Notes: generated by a model not told the origin, from the letters alone. DNA of 64,000 nt from Kosakonia oryzae (GCF_001658025.2 NZ_CP014007.2:1-64000), one strand, 5' to 3'; positions 24,385 to 33,626 are shown, counted from the stretch's first letter. Program-made: numbers and translations.

Positions 24385-24413
24385 TTGCACGGCGGCCTGT
24401 TTCCGCGTATAGT
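24385..24413 (+). promoter_or_regulatory. Constitutive sigma70 promoter of istR-1
   Basis: -35 TTGCAC (24385-24390) and -10 TATAGT (24408-24413) with the optimal 17-base spacing; transcription should begin near G24420. Confidence 0.8.
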
Positions 24414-24419
24414 TTCCCT

Positions 24420-24496
24420 GTTGACGTAACGCAGTGTGTTTGCGGCCACCAACCGCAAAAAACTGTATAAAAACCTCGCTCCGGCGGGGTTTTTTT
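24420..24496 (+). ncRNA. istR: Antitoxin small RNA IstR-1
   Basis: About 77 nt. It begins GTTGACGTAACGCAGTGTG, which carries the tisAB-complementary segment. An internal hairpin (TGCGG / CCGCA, 24441-24456) follows, then a Rho-independent terminator AACCTCGC-TCCG-GCGGGGTT with a T7 run. The layout, divergence from tisB and the target match are those of E. coli IstR-1, which inhibits toxin translation and triggers RNase III cleavage. Confidence 0.9.
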
Positions 24497-24625
24497 GTTT
24501 TCAGCGGCTGCATAACCAAACGTGATCCGCCGCGCAGTTTTCTGCGGGTGCGTAAAAAGCAGTTGTCGGCGACGAAATCCTGTGTTTGTATAAATCCTGT
24601 TAATTACATGACAGACAGGTCCCTA

Positions 24626-24724
24626 ATGAACGCTTCCACAATGTCGATGAACCTACTAAAAACCGCGCATAACGCCGCGGTGGTCGTCGTGCGTGTGGTG
24701 GTGGTCGTCGGCAATGCGCCGTAG
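24626..24724 (+). CDS. ivbL: ilvB operon leader peptide IvbL
   Basis: A 32-residue attenuator peptide starting MNASTMSMNLLKTAHNAAVV, with nine valines in two runs around one Arg and ending GNAP. Ribosome stalling at Val (and Leu) codons when those charged tRNAs are scarce prevents formation of the downstream terminator and allows ilvBN transcription. The ATG at 24626 fits E. coli IvbL; an earlier in-frame ATG at 24608 is possible. Confidence 0.93.
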   Translation: MNASTMSMNLLKTAHNAAVVVVRVVVVVGNAP

Positions 24725-24751
24725 GGTCCGGAACAACACACGATTCCAAAA

Positions 24752-24780
24752 CCCCGCCGGCGCAAACCGGCGGGGTTTTT
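24752..24780 (+). terminator. Attenuator of the ilvBN operon
   Basis: Nine-base GC stem CCCCGCCGG / CCGGCGGGG with loop CGCAAA and TTTTT, lying between ivbL and ilvB. It is the transcription attenuator controlled by leader translation. Confidence 0.92.
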
Positions 24781-24827
24781 CGTTCAACACCCTCCGGAAA
24801 GCTGGCCCAGAAGAAAAGGACTGGAGC

Positions 24828-26516
24828 ATGGCAAGTTCGGGCAGCACATCACAACCCACGCGCTACACTGGCGCGCAACTGATTGTTCATTTACTGGAAC
24901 GACAGGGCATCACCACGGTAACCGGTATTCCTGGCGGTACGGTTCTGCCGCTGTACGACGCGCTCAGCCAGAGCAAACAGATTCGCCATGTGCTGGCGCG
25001 CCACGAGCAGGGCGCAGGTTTTATTGCGCAGGGCATGGCGCGTACGCAGGGTAAACCAGCGGTCTGTCTGGCCTGTAGCGGGCCGGGAGCGACCAACCTG
25101 GTGACCTCCATTGCCGATGCGCGCCTCGATTCCATCCCGCTGGTTTGCATTACCGGCCAGGTACCCGCCTCGATGATCGGCACCGATGCGTTCCAGGAAG
25201 TGGACACTTACGGCATCTCTATCCCCATCACCAAACACAACTACCTGGTGCGTGATATCGCTGAACTGCCGCAGGTGATCTGCGATGCGTTTCGCATTGC
25301 GCAGTCTGGCCGCCCCGGCCCGGTGTGGATAGATATTCCTAAAGATGTGCAGACGGCGGAAATCACCCTGAGCGAGTTGCCGGAACCTGGCTACAAAGCC
25401 CCTGCTCCGGCCTGGAATGCGCAGGCGGTACGCGAAGCCGCAGAGATGATCAATGCCGCGCAGCGCCCGGTACTCTATCTCGGCGGCGGGGTAATCAATG
25501 CGCCGCAGCAAGTTCGTCATCTGGCGGAGAAAGCCAATCTGCCGACTACCATGACGCTGATGGCGCTCGGCATGCTGCCGAAGCAACACCCGCTGTCATT
25601 GGGCATGCTGGGGATGCACGGCGCACGCAGCACCAACTTTATCCTGCAAGAGGCGGATTTACTGGTGGTTCTGGGGGCGCGTTTTGATGACCGGGCGATT
25701 GGTAAAACGGAGCAGTTCTGCCCGAATGCCAAAATTATCCATGTCGATATCGACCGCGCGGAGCTGGGCAAAGTGAAGCAGGCCCATGTGGCGATCCAGG
25801 GCGATGTCGGTGAAGTGCTTGACGCGCTGATCCCGCACGTTGAGGCGCACTCCCGCCACGCCTGGCGTAACACGGTTGAGCAACTGCAACGCGAGTTTCC
25901 GGGCGCCATTCCGCAGGGTGGTGATCCGCTGAGCCACTACGGTCTGATCAACGCCGTTGCGGCTTGCGTGGACGATAACGCCATTATTACGACCGATGTG
26001 GGCCAGCACCAGATGTGGACGGCGCAGGCTTATCCGCTTAACCGTCCGCGCCAGTGGCTGACTTCCGGCGGGCTGGGCACCATGGGTTTTGGGCTTCCTG
26101 CCGCCATTGGCGCCGCGCTGGCGAACCCGGATCGCAAAGTTATCTGTTTTTCCGGCGACGGCAGCCTGATGATGAATATTCAGGAAATGGCCACTGCCGC
26201 AGAGAATAACCTCGATGTGAAGATCGTGTTGATGAACAACGAAGCGCTGGGGCTGGTTCACCAGCAGCAGAGCCTGTTCTATAAATCGGGCGTGTTTGCG
26301 GCAACTTATCCGGGAATGATTAATTTTATGCAGATCGCCGCAGGTTTCGGCCTGCAAACATGTGATTTAAACGCCGCCGCCGATCCGCAGGCCGCGTTGC
26401 AGGAGATCATCGCCCGTCCTGGCCCGGCGTTGATCCATGTCCGTATCGACCCGCAAGAAAAAGTTTATCCGATGGTACCGCCGGGCGCGGCAAATACAGA
26501 AATGGTGGGGGAATAA
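24828..26516 (+). CDS. ilvB: Acetolactate synthase I catalytic subunit
   Basis: Thiamine-diphosphate and FAD enzyme that condenses pyruvate to acetolactate (or with 2-ketobutyrate) in branched-chain amino acid synthesis. The ATG at 24828 (AAGGA 7 bases upstream) gives 562 residues, exactly the E. coli length. Three TPP-fold domains are visible; the ThDP/Mg motif is GDGSLMMNIQEMATAAENN near residue 443, and the catalytic Glu lies in ARHEQGAGF near 60. It is the first structural gene after the attenuator; ilvN follows 3 bases later. Confidence 0.98.
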   Translation: MASSGSTSQPTRYTGAQLIVHLLERQGITTVTGIPGGTVLPLYDALSQSKQIRHVLARHEQGAGFIAQGMARTQGKPAVCLACSGPGATNLVTSIADARLDSIPLVCITGQVPASMIGTDAFQEVDTYGISIPITKHNYLVRDIAELPQVICDAFRIAQSGRPGPVWIDIPKDVQTAEITLSELPEPGYKAPAPAWNAQAVREAAEMINAAQRPVLYLGGGVINAPQQVRHLAEKANLPTTMTLMALGMLPKQHPLSLGMLGMHGARSTNFILQEADLLVVLGARFDDRAIGKTEQFCPNAKIIHVDIDRAELGKVKQAHVAIQGDVGEVLDALIPHVEAHSRHAWRNTVEQLQREFPGAIPQGGDPLSHYGLINAVAACVDDNAIITTDVGQHQMWTAQAYPLNRPRQWLTSGGLGTMGFGLPAAIGAALANPDRKVICFSGDGSLMMNIQEMATAAENNLDVKIVLMNNEALGLVHQQQSLFYKSGVFAATYPGMINFMQIAAGFGLQTCDLNAAADPQAALQEIIARPGPALIHVRIDPQEKVYPMVPPGAANTEMVGE

Positions 26517-26519
26517 GCC

Positions 26520-26804
26520 ATGCAAACAACTGATAACGTCATTCTCGAACTCACCGTGCGTAACCATCCGGGTGTCATGACGCATGTTTGCGGGCTCTTT
26601 GCGCGACGAGCGTTCAACGTGGAAGGCATTCTCTGTTTACCGCTACAAAATGGTGAACAGAGCCGCATCTGGCTACAGGTTGCCAACGACCAGCGGCTGG
26701 AGCAGATGATAAGCCAGATCGACAAACTGGAAGATGTGGTGCAAATCATCCGTCATCAGAGCGATCCAGGCGTGTTTAACAAACTGGGGCAATTCTTCGA
26801 GTAA
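26520..26804 (+). CDS. ilvN: Acetolactate synthase I regulatory subunit
   Basis: ACT-domain subunit that activates IlvB and confers valine feedback inhibition. It has 94 residues, beginning with the ACT fold ([20 protein letters not shown]) followed by the short C-terminal activation segment. It is co-transcribed with ilvB. An inverted repeat (GTAAGCCGA/TCGGCTTAC, 26830-26857) after the stop may end the operon. Confidence 0.97.
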   Translation: MQTTDNVILELTVRNHPGVMTHVCGLFARRAFNVEGILCLPLQNGEQSRIWLQVANDQRLEQMISQIDKLEDVVQIIRHQSDPGVFNKLGQFFE

Positions 26805-26829
26805 TCGCGCTATTTATGCGAAGCGCCCG

Positions 26830-26857
26830 GTAAGCCGATAATTAACTGTCGGCTTAC
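26830..26857. terminator. Possible terminator after ilvN
   Basis: Perfect 9-bp inverted repeat GTAAGCCGA / TCGGCTTAC with a 10-base loop. The following GGCTGTCTTTA is only weakly U-rich. Confidence 0.4.
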
Positions 26858-26930
26858 GGCTGTCTTTACGGCTGTGCGTCAGAGGGGATTTCCCCGTATG
26901 ATGAGCCTTTTTTACGCGCCGGGAGCAGGT

Positions 26931-27383
26931 ATGATTTGGTTGATGTTGGCAACGCTGGTGGTTGTTTTTGTGATTGGCTTCAGAGTGTTAACCTCTGATT
27001 CCCGGCGGGCGATCCGCCGTCTCACCGACCGGCTTAACATTCAACCTGTTCCGGTGGAATCAATGATGGATCAGATGGGCAAAACGGCGGGCAACGAGTA
27101 CTTAAGTTACCTGGCGCGCCCGGATGAAGCACATCTGCAAAATGCAGCGCAGGTGCTGCTGATCTGGCAGGTTTCCATTGTCGATAGCAGCGAACAGAAC
27201 CTGCAATACTGGCACCGGCTGATGCAAAAAGCGCGGCTTGCCGCACCGATAACCGATGCGCAGGTGCGGCTGGCGCTCGGGTTTTTACGCGAGCTGGAGC
27301 CGGATACCATCGAACTGAACAACTTCCAGTTGCGTTATAACGCCCAGTTTATTCCGCAAGAGGGCGTCCACTGGCTGCACTGA
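26931..27383 (+). CDS. yicN: YicN, DUF1198 protein
   Basis: Uncharacterised enterobacterial protein of 150 residues. It starts with one membrane helix (MIWLMLATLVVVFVIGFRVL), then a soluble helical part containing RRAIRRLTDRLNI and ARLAAPITDAQVRLALGFLRE, ending EGVHWLH as in E. coli YicN. GGAG lies 5 bases before the ATG at 26931; the frame is open 19 codons upstream without homology. Function unknown. Confidence 0.92.
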   Translation: MIWLMLATLVVVFVIGFRVLTSDSRRAIRRLTDRLNIQPVPVESMMDQMGKTAGNEYLSYLARPDEAHLQNAAQVLLIWQVSIVDSSEQNLQYWHRLMQKARLAAPITDAQVRLALGFLRELEPDTIELNNFQLRYNAQFIPQEGVHWLH

Positions 27384-27481
27384 TCCCCATCATAAAATGA
27401 GTTGCCGAATTGTTAATTGCGTCACAGATGATGAATGTTACACTGCGCGACCTTCACGACGAATAACTAAGCAGGTGACAA

Positions 27482-28660
27482 ATGAGTGAGCAAACTGTGG
27501 CGCAATCGGACGCGGTAATCCGTCCTAACTGGTCAGCCGTTTTCGCGGTGGCTTTTTGCGTTGCCTGTCTGATCACCGTGGAGTTTTTACCGGTGAGCCT
27601 GCTGACACCAATGGCGCTGGATTTGGGCGTTTCCGAAGGCGTTGCCGGGCAAACGGTCACGGTAACCGCGTTTGTGGCTATGTTTGCCAGCCTGTTTATT
27701 ACAACGGTGATCCGCGCCGCCGACAGGCGTTATGTGGTGATCGCCTTTGCGGTGCTGCTGACCCTCTCCTGCCTGCTGGTCTCTTTTGCCACTAACTTTA
27801 TGCTGCTGCTGGCAGGCCGCGCCTGTCTGGGGCTGGCGCTCGGCGGTTTCTGGGCGATGTCGGCTTCGCTGACCATACGTCTGGTGCCGATGCGTACCGT
27901 GCCGAAAGCGCTGTCGGTGATTTTTGGCGCGGTGTCGATTGCGTTAGTGATCGCCGCGCCGCTGGGCAGCTTCCTCGGCGGCATTATCGGCTGGCGCAAT
28001 GTCTTTAACGGCGCGGCGTTGATGGGGGCGATCTGCATTCTCTGGGTATGGCGGGCGCTGCCGTCGCTGCCGGGTAAAACCGAACATCATGAGAACATGT
28101 TTGGCCTGCTGAAACGCCCCGGTGTGCTGGCGGGAATGATCGCCATCTTTATGGTCTTCGCCGGGCAGTTCTCGTTCTTTACCTATATTCGTCCGGTGTA
28201 TATGAACCTGGCCGGGTTTAGTGTCGATGGCTTAACGCTGGTGCTGCTGAGCTTTGGTATCGCCAGTTTTGTCGGAACGTCCTTCTCTTCGGTGGTGATG
28301 AAGCGTTCGGTCAAAATGGCGCTCGCTCTTGCACCGCTGACGCTGGCTGTCAGCGCGCTGGTGCTGATTTTGTGGGGCAGCGATAAAGTCGTTGCTGCGG
28401 GGATCGCCATCGTCTGGGGGCTGGGTTTTGCGCTGGTGCCGGTGGGCTGGTCAACCTGGATCACCCGTACGCTTGCCGATCAGGCGGAAAAAGCCGGTTC
28501 CATTCAGGTGGCGGTGATTCAGCTTGCCAACACTTGTGGCGCGGCGATTGGCGGTTTCGCGCTGGACCATTATGGTTTGCTGTCGCCGCTGGTGCTCTCC
28601 GGTAGCCTGATGCTGCTGACGGCGCTGCTGGTGGCGGCGAAAGTGCGAGTAAAAGCGTGA
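27482..28660 (+). CDS. nepI: Purine ribonucleoside efflux pump NepI
   Basis: Twelve-helix MFS proton antiporter that exports inosine and related purine nucleosides. The 392 residues start [20 protein letters not shown]. The central [25 protein letters not shown] block of the arabinose-efflux/NepI group and the [22 protein letters not shown] segment are clear. A perfect inverted repeat (28731-28753) lies downstream. Confidence 0.93.
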   Translation: MSEQTVAQSDAVIRPNWSAVFAVAFCVACLITVEFLPVSLLTPMALDLGVSEGVAGQTVTVTAFVAMFASLFITTVIRAADRRYVVIAFAVLLTLSCLLVSFATNFMLLLAGRACLGLALGGFWAMSASLTIRLVPMRTVPKALSVIFGAVSIALVIAAPLGSFLGGIIGWRNVFNGAALMGAICILWVWRALPSLPGKTEHHENMFGLLKRPGVLAGMIAIFMVFAGQFSFFTYIRPVYMNLAGFSVDGLTLVLLSFGIASFVGTSFSSVVMKRSVKMALALAPLTLAVSALVLILWGSDKVVAAGIAIVWGLGFALVPVGWSTWITRTLADQAEKAGSIQVAVIQLANTCGAAIGGFALDHYGLLSPLVLSGSLMLLTALLVAAKVRVKA

Positions 28661-28730
28661 CGGCGAGAGCGGCAGCACTGAAGAGTTGATTGGTGGTGTA
28701 CCGAACTTCCAGCCGTGTGGCCGCGTAAGG

Positions 28731-28753
28731 AGAGGTCGCTTCAGGCGACCTCT
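28731..28753. terminator. Hairpin between nepI and oxalate decarboxylase gene
   Basis: AGAGGTCGC / GCGACCTCT perfect 9-bp stem with a 5-base loop. It lies between two convergent genes; there is no clear T-tract on either strand. Confidence 0.45.
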
Positions 28754-28786
28754 TGCTGATAGAGCAGTACATTGCGTGTGAGTCGG

Positions 28787-29998
28787 TTATTTTACGAGAG
28801 GATTTTTCTGCAGATTTAGCGCCTTCATAAAATTATCATCAAGTTGCAGGTGTTGCTTCACTAATTCCGGCGGCGTATTTGCCAGCCACTGATTGAGTGA
28901 AATGTCGGCATAGTAATCGCTTTTAAACAGCTCAAGAAAACGCAGCGGCGAGTTCCCGGTATTTTCGATGTAATGCCCCATCGCAAAAGGAACATAGCCC
29001 ACATCTCCGGCCCGATAGTCAAACGTTCTGGCCTGGCCTGACGACGCGAAAACACCCATTCTTCCTTCGCCTTCGAGATAGTATTGCCATTCGTCATTAT
29101 TCGGATGCCAGTGGAGTTCTCGCATCCCGCCGGGTAGTACTTCAACTAAGGCTGCGGAAATGGTTTTAGACACCGGAAAATTAGAGGAGTCCGTTATTCT
29201 GACAGTGCCTCCCGGTGCTTTTATGGGATCCTGACCGAGCATGTGATGGGTAAAGGCAATATCTGATTTCATTGACCCTTTAATACTGTCCGATGAAAGT
29301 GAACCGGGCACATTACCCGCAAATATATATTCGTTCGCGGGCGAAGGGAGATTAGCGAATGTTGCCACAGGAACCTGAAAGTTTTTCGCTAATATTTCAG
29401 GTGGAACATGTTTAAACCAGTCAGAGAGCAGGAAGGTACTGTCCTCATCAAATCCGCCACTATCAAATGCTAAAAGAAATTCACAACCATCGGGGCCGAG
29501 ACCCTGAATGGAATGCGGAATACCCGACGGGAAATACCATATATCGCCAGGACCAATATCATCGACAAACCATCCTCCTTTAGTATCAAACGCGGTAACT
29601 CGTGCGTTTCCATAGAGCATATATGCCCATTCGGCTTCCTTATGCCAGTGAAGTTCCCTGATCCCGCCCGCGTTCAGTCGCATATCCACGCCAGCAATAG
29701 TCGTGGATATTCCTAATTCGCGCTGGGTAACTTGCCGGGTCCAGCCTCCGCTTCCTTTGCGGATATGTGAATCACTGAAGGAATAACGCAGATTCGGTAA
29801 CGTACCACTATCCGTTGCGGGTGGATTTACGATATCCGGGTTTTCTCCTTCACGAATAGGATCGTGTGGTCCGGGATCGCGTTGTCCAACTGGATAAGTT
29901 TTTACAGTGTCATCATGCGCAAGCGCTTGTCCCGCAGCTAACATGACCGTACCGCCCGCTGCAAAAGCCATGAAGCCTCTTCGGGATATTTTTTGCAT
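28787..29998 (-). CDS. Tat-exported bicupin oxalate decarboxylase (OxdC family)
   Basis: Mn-dependent double-cupin enzyme that splits oxalate to formate and CO2. The ATG at 29998 has GGAGGAA 8 bases upstream and gives 403 residues. The N-terminus carries a twin-arginine signal (SRRGF at 5-9, hydrophobic stretch, AxA near 25-27), so it should be exported folded. Both cupins keep their metal ligands: ELHWHKEAEW with GIPHS, and ELHWHPNNDEW with MGHYIEN. The lid, SENST in characterised OxdC, reads DEDST here. The flanks look richer in A+T than the neighbours, suggesting acquisition. Confidence 0.9.
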   Translation of the reverse strand: MQKISRRGFMAFAAGGTVMLAAGQALAHDDTVKTYPVGQRDPGPHDPIREGENPDIVNPPATDSGTLPNLRYSFSDSHIRKGSGGWTRQVTQRELGISTTIAGVDMRLNAGGIRELHWHKEAEWAYMLYGNARVTAFDTKGGWFVDDIGPGDIWYFPSGIPHSIQGLGPDGCEFLLAFDSGGFDEDSTFLLSDWFKHVPPEILAKNFQVPVATFANLPSPANEYIFAGNVPGSLSSDSIKGSMKSDIAFTHHMLGQDPIKAPGGTVRITDSSNFPVSKTISAALVEVLPGGMRELHWHPNNDEWQYYLEGEGRMGVFASSGQARTFDYRAGDVGYVPFAMGHYIENTGNSPLRFLELFKSDYYADISLNQWLANTPPELVKQHLQLDDNFMKALNLQKNPLVK

Positions 29999-30290
29999 AA
30001 GAGAAATTCCTCCAACCATTATTAGTTCGGTGATTTTATTAAGTGGCAATTTGGTTATAGATAAACTGGTATGGTATGGAGGGTTGTTTTTGTAACAGGA
30101 ACAATTCCCGCTAAAGCGAGGCGCTCTTTGCAAGAAATGACTAACTAATTAAATTAAATAGCTTGCTAATTATTTTCACTGCCGTTTTTTGCAGTAATAA
30201 AAAATGAAAAGAGAAAGTTATTGCTACACCTTAAGGTAAATTCTTTGGCATTTTTACGTTAAGTAACATTGGATAAAAAAGATATTTATC

Positions 30291-30302
30291 TTCTCGCGAG
30301 AA
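30291..30302. promoter_or_regulatory. Perfect palindrome TTCTCGCGAGAA in the 359-base gap upstream of the oxalate decarboxylase gene
   Basis: Twelve-base perfect palindrome in an A+T-rich non-coding stretch (29999-30357) that otherwise holds the presumed oxdC-type promoter and the porin terminator. It could be an operator; no binding protein can be assigned. Confidence 0.3.
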
Positions 30303-30324
30303 TATATTTTCCGCCATGAGAAAC

Positions 30325-30350
30325 GGAGACGGCAGGTTCGCCGCCTCCGG
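30325..30350 (-). terminator. Probable terminator of the beta-glucoside PTS operon
   Basis: On the minus strand GGAGGCGGC pairs with GCCGTCTCC (one mismatch) around GAACCT, shortly after the porin stop, followed by GTTT. Confidence 0.55.
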
Positions 30351-30357
30351 CGTATCA

Positions 30358-31737
30358 TCAGAACCAGGCTTCCCACATCGCGCCAACGTTAAACGAATCG
30401 AGCGTGCTGTCGTCGGTGCCATTGACTCGCGCGGTACGTTTGTTATCCACTTCGCCGCCGGTCACGTAAAAGCGCAGCATCGGGCGGAATTCCGGCCCCA
30501 TCGCAATCGAGATGTTCTGCGACAGCGTCAATTTCCAGCCGTGGTTATCGCCGCCATTGTCATAATCAACGCGCTGATAACCGGCTTCCAGCCAGGTTGA
30601 ATGGACATCGTTCCACCAGTGCATCGGGCGAATAATCGCGCCATAGTTGCGGCGGTTATCGGCTTTGTTGGCACTGTTATCGTAATCGTGGAAGGCCAGC
30701 AGGTATTCCACCTGGGTTTGCTGGCTGAACTTGTAGTTGCCTTCGAAGCTGGCGTAAATCGCCGTCAGATCGTCGGTTTTGTTGAATACGCTGTTGTCCG
30801 CGTTATCGGAATAACGGGCGATCACTTTGTTCACGCCGTGGTCATTGGTGTGGCTCAGTACCACGCCGCCCTGCCAGGCGCGCAGGCGGTCTTCGCTTTC
30901 GATCGCTTTGGAGTCAAAGCCGTAGTTGGCATAGATCTCCAGATCGAGCGGGCCGACCTTCATGCCGTGAATTTTCGAGGTGACCGCATAGTTACCCTTG
31001 TCCCCGACGTTCGAACCGCCCGTACAGGTAATGCGTGACGGGTTGGCTTCATCCTCCAGCACTTCCGGGCTACAGGATTCCACGGCGGCCACGGCGGCTA
31101 CGTCAAATTGCACGCCGCCAATATCGAAGTTTTTCACCCCGGCACCCTGACCATCATGGTTCATCCAGAAGTAGTCGTTGATGCCCTGTTGCGGACGCTG
31201 GTGGAAGTCGCGTCCCGCCCAGAAGTAAGCATTCGGGTTCGAGGCCAGCAAGTTGGTTACCCCGGCATAGGCTTTTTTCAGGTTAACTTCGTCGCCCCAG
31301 TGATCGAACATCACGTTAACGTCCCAGATTGCGCCGTTATCGCCTTTGAATGCCTTGGAGAGCTGGAACTCGCCGCCGTTGCCTTCGTTACCGAGGCGGC
31401 CAATGGCGGAGGCGCCATTATAGGAACCATCGACGCCGACATATTTCTGATCGCCAGACTGGAAGTGCGCGCCGTAGCGGGCATAACCGCTGAATTTCAC
31501 GCCGTAAGGAATGGCTTTATCCGGTTCCTGGGCGGTGGTTTGTGGTTCAACAATGACATCTGCTTTTTTATTGATGGCGGCATCCATTTTAGCCTGCCGT
31601 TCCGCCAGCGCTTTATCGACCGCTTTGGCGACAATGGCATCGATTTGCTCTTGCGTAAATTCTTGTGCGAAGACGGAGCCAGAGCAAAGGGTGGCCGCAA
31701 CCGCCAGCGCCACTGGAAGTATTTTATTTATTCTCAT
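30358..31737 (-). CDS. LamB/ScrY-type carbohydrate porin
   Basis: Outer-membrane sugar-specific porin, last gene of the beta-glucoside operon. The 459 residues begin with a signal peptide (MRINKILPVALAVAATLCSGSVFA) and a short helical segment rich in Ala/Lys/Asp resembling the ScrY coiled coil. The LamB-type barrel follows, with KFSGYARYGAHFQ at the front and the terminal strand FNVGAMWEAWF ending in Phe. It probably admits beta-glucosides for the PTS encoded upstream. A hairpin (31775-31796) separates it from the EIIA gene. Confidence 0.9.
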   Translation of the reverse strand: MRINKILPVALAVAATLCSGSVFAQEFTQEQIDAIVAKAVDKALAERQAKMDAAINKKADVIVEPQTTAQEPDKAIPYGVKFSGYARYGAHFQSGDQKYVGVDGSYNGASAIGRLGNEGNGGEFQLSKAFKGDNGAIWDVNVMFDHWGDEVNLKKAYAGVTNLLASNPNAYFWAGRDFHQRPQQGINDYFWMNHDGQGAGVKNFDIGGVQFDVAAVAAVESCSPEVLEDEANPSRITCTGGSNVGDKGNYAVTSKIHGMKVGPLDLEIYANYGFDSKAIESEDRLRAWQGGVVLSHTNDHGVNKVIARYSDNADNSVFNKTDDLTAIYASFEGNYKFSQQTQVEYLLAFHDYDNSANKADNRRNYGAIIRPMHWWNDVHSTWLEAGYQRVDYDNGGDNHGWKLTLSQNISIAMGPEFRPMLRFYVTGGEVDNKRTARVNGTDDSTLDSFNVGAMWEAWF

Positions 31738-31774
31738 GGTTATCTCAATTTAGTAAGTTATTCGCAGACAATAG

Positions 31775-31796
31775 TTACCCTGCGCTGGCAGGGTAA
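31775..31796. repeat. Intra-operon hairpin between EIIA and porin genes
   Basis: Perfect 9-bp stem TTACCCTGC / GCAGGGTAA with GCTG loop. On the transcribed minus strand no T-tract follows, so it may set mRNA stability or differential expression of the porin rather than terminate. Confidence 0.45.
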
Positions 31797-31883
31797 AAAT
31801 ATTGCCATCACCAAAAACTAATATTTATTTTGTAGAGTCGGGTACAGATTAATTAAGATTTACCGTAATCAATTCTCCATTTA

Positions 31884-32195
31884 TTACTGCCGATATAATG
31901 AATGCAATTGAATGATTTCTTCGGATAATTCGCGGGCCAATAATGATGTCATTAAATGATCCTGGGCATGCACCATAATTAATGTCATTGGCTGACGAGC
32001 TTCCCCGGCATCCTGCTCAATCAATTGCGTCTGCATTTTGTGCGCCTGGCGTGAATAACCATCGGCCTCGCGCAGCAGGCTGCGGGCTTCTTCAATATTG
32101 CCCTCCCTGGCCGAGCGCAGCGCCTCAAAGCACAGGCTTCGCGACTGTCCGGCGTTGACGATAATTTCCATTACCGCTTCTTCAAGTGCGACCAT
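31884..32195 (-). CDS. PTS EIIA, lactose/cellobiose family
   Basis: Cytosolic phosphocarrier of 103 residues that passes phosphate from HPr to EIIB. It is all-helical, with the active-site His76 in MVHAQDHLMTS. The ATG at 32195 is chosen over 32201 because AGGA sits 9 rather than 3 bases before it. It follows the GH1 gene immediately, in the order EIIB-EIIC-GH1-EIIA-porin. Confidence 0.93.
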   Translation of the reverse strand: MVALEEAVMEIIVNAGQSRSLCFEALRSAREGNIEEARSLLREADGYSRQAHKMQTQLIEQDAGEARQPMTLIMVHAQDHLMTSLLARELSEEIIQLHSLYRQ

Positions 32196-32200
32196 AATCA

Positions 32201-33589
32201 TTATTCCTGAGTAAAACCATTAAGCGCGGCGGTGGCGGCAAACCACTCTCCACTTTTCTTAATAGTGCGTTGCTGAGTTGCCAGATCTAATTGCACAAAA
32301 CCGTAGCGGTTCTTATATGCGTTACACCATGACCAGTTATCAATAAATGTCCACATATGGTAGCCGAGACAATTACAGCCTTCGCTGATTCCTTTATGTA
32401 GCCATTTCAGGTGATCGCGAACAAAGGTAATACGATAACTATCGTTAATTTGTCCGTTTTCAATAAAGCGTTCTTCATTCTCGACGCCCATACCGTTTTC
32501 AGAAATAAAACAGCGTGGGTTGCCATAATTCAGACGCAGATTGGTGAGAATATCGTAAATACCGGGCTCGTAAATTTCCCACCCGCGATACGGGTTCATT
32601 TTACGGCCTGGCATTTCGTAATAATCAAACAACCACTCCGGCATAAATGGCGCATCGGGATTAACCGCGCTGTCCCGGCACTTTACCCGCCGTGGCTGGT
32701 AATAGTTGATGCCGAGCAGGTCGATTTTCCCTTCTGCAATCAGCGAGATATCTTCCGGCTGGCAGGCGGGGAGCTGATCGTACTCTTTGAGCAGCGCCAC
32801 CAGGTCAGCGGGATACTCGCCGCGCAGTACCGGGTCGAGAAAACTGCGGTTAAACAGCAAATCCGCGTGGTGTGCCGCTTTCACATCTGCAGGATGTTGC
32901 GAGCGCGGATAAGATGGCGTCAGGTTTAGCACAATGCCGATGTCGCCGGAGTGGTGCCCGGCGCGAAACGCTCTGACCGCGCTGGCATGAGCCAGTACCG
33001 TATGGTACGCCACCGTCGCCGCGCGTTTGAAATCCACCACGTTCGGATAATGGAAATCGTACAGATAGCCGCCTTCGACCGGCACGATCGGCTCGTTAAA
33101 GGTAAACCAGTGCTGCACCCGATCGCCGAACAGTTCAAAACAGATTTGCGCGTAGCGACTAAAAGCCTCAACCACTTCGCGGCTTTCCCAGCCGCCTTTC
33201 TCCTGCATCACCATCGGCATGTCAAAGTGAAACAGCGTGATAAACGGCGTAATTCCCTGCGCCAGCAGTTCGTCGATGACGTCGTTGTACCAGGCGACCG
33301 CCTGCGGGTTCACTTCACCGGTTCCATCCGGGATCAGGCGCGACCAGCTCAGCGAAGTACGAAAACTGTTGTGATTAAGCTGCTTCAACAGCGCGATGTC
33401 TTGCCGCCAGTGACGGTAAAACGTCGAGGTCTCCTGCGGCCCAATCTGTTGGTGAAAACGCCACGGTTCGCGGGCAAACCACGTATCCCAGGTGGTGGCG
33501 CTTTTACCGCCTTGCAGGCTTTCCCCTTCGGTTTGCAGTGCCGAGCAGGCGCTGCCCCACCAGAAGTTTGCGGGAAAAACGTATTTCAT
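32201..33589 (-). CDS. 6-phospho-beta-glucosidase (GH1)
   Basis: Hydrolyses the phosphorylated beta-glucoside produced by the adjacent PTS. The 462 residues form a GH1 barrel with acid/base Glu166 in TFNEP and nucleophile Glu364 in ISENG. The C-terminal KNRYGF and KKSGEWF stretches are typical of the phospho-glucosidase branch. The natural sugar (cellobiose, salicin, arbutin or similar) cannot be decided from sequence. Confidence 0.95.
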   Translation of the reverse strand: MKYVFPANFWWGSACSALQTEGESLQGGKSATTWDTWFAREPWRFHQQIGPQETSTFYRHWRQDIALLKQLNHNSFRTSLSWSRLIPDGTGEVNPQAVAWYNDVIDELLAQGITPFITLFHFDMPMVMQEKGGWESREVVEAFSRYAQICFELFGDRVQHWFTFNEPIVPVEGGYLYDFHYPNVVDFKRAATVAYHTVLAHASAVRAFRAGHHSGDIGIVLNLTPSYPRSQHPADVKAAHHADLLFNRSFLDPVLRGEYPADLVALLKEYDQLPACQPEDISLIAEGKIDLLGINYYQPRRVKCRDSAVNPDAPFMPEWLFDYYEMPGRKMNPYRGWEIYEPGIYDILTNLRLNYGNPRCFISENGMGVENEERFIENGQINDSYRITFVRDHLKWLHKGISEGCNCLGYHMWTFIDNWSWCNAYKNRYGFVQLDLATQQRTIKKSGEWFAATAALNGFTQE

Positions 33590-33626
33590 TACCGACTCCT
33601 TTTCGTTACTGCTAATGCGTTACGGC

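Noticed and set aside
24434-24724. Long frame running through istR-1 into ivbL
   Set aside because: Only the last 32 codons (IvbL) have the leader-peptide signature; the upstream part is the small RNA and untranslated leader.
24693-24827. N-terminal extension of ilvB
   Set aside because: The extension would be translated from ivbL and the attenuator; the ATG at 24828 gives the exact E. coli length and has a ribosome site.
31108-31821. Plus-strand open frame of 237 codons across the porin gene
   Set aside because: Antisense to the LamB/ScrY-type porin, which has a signal peptide and a typical C-terminal Phe.
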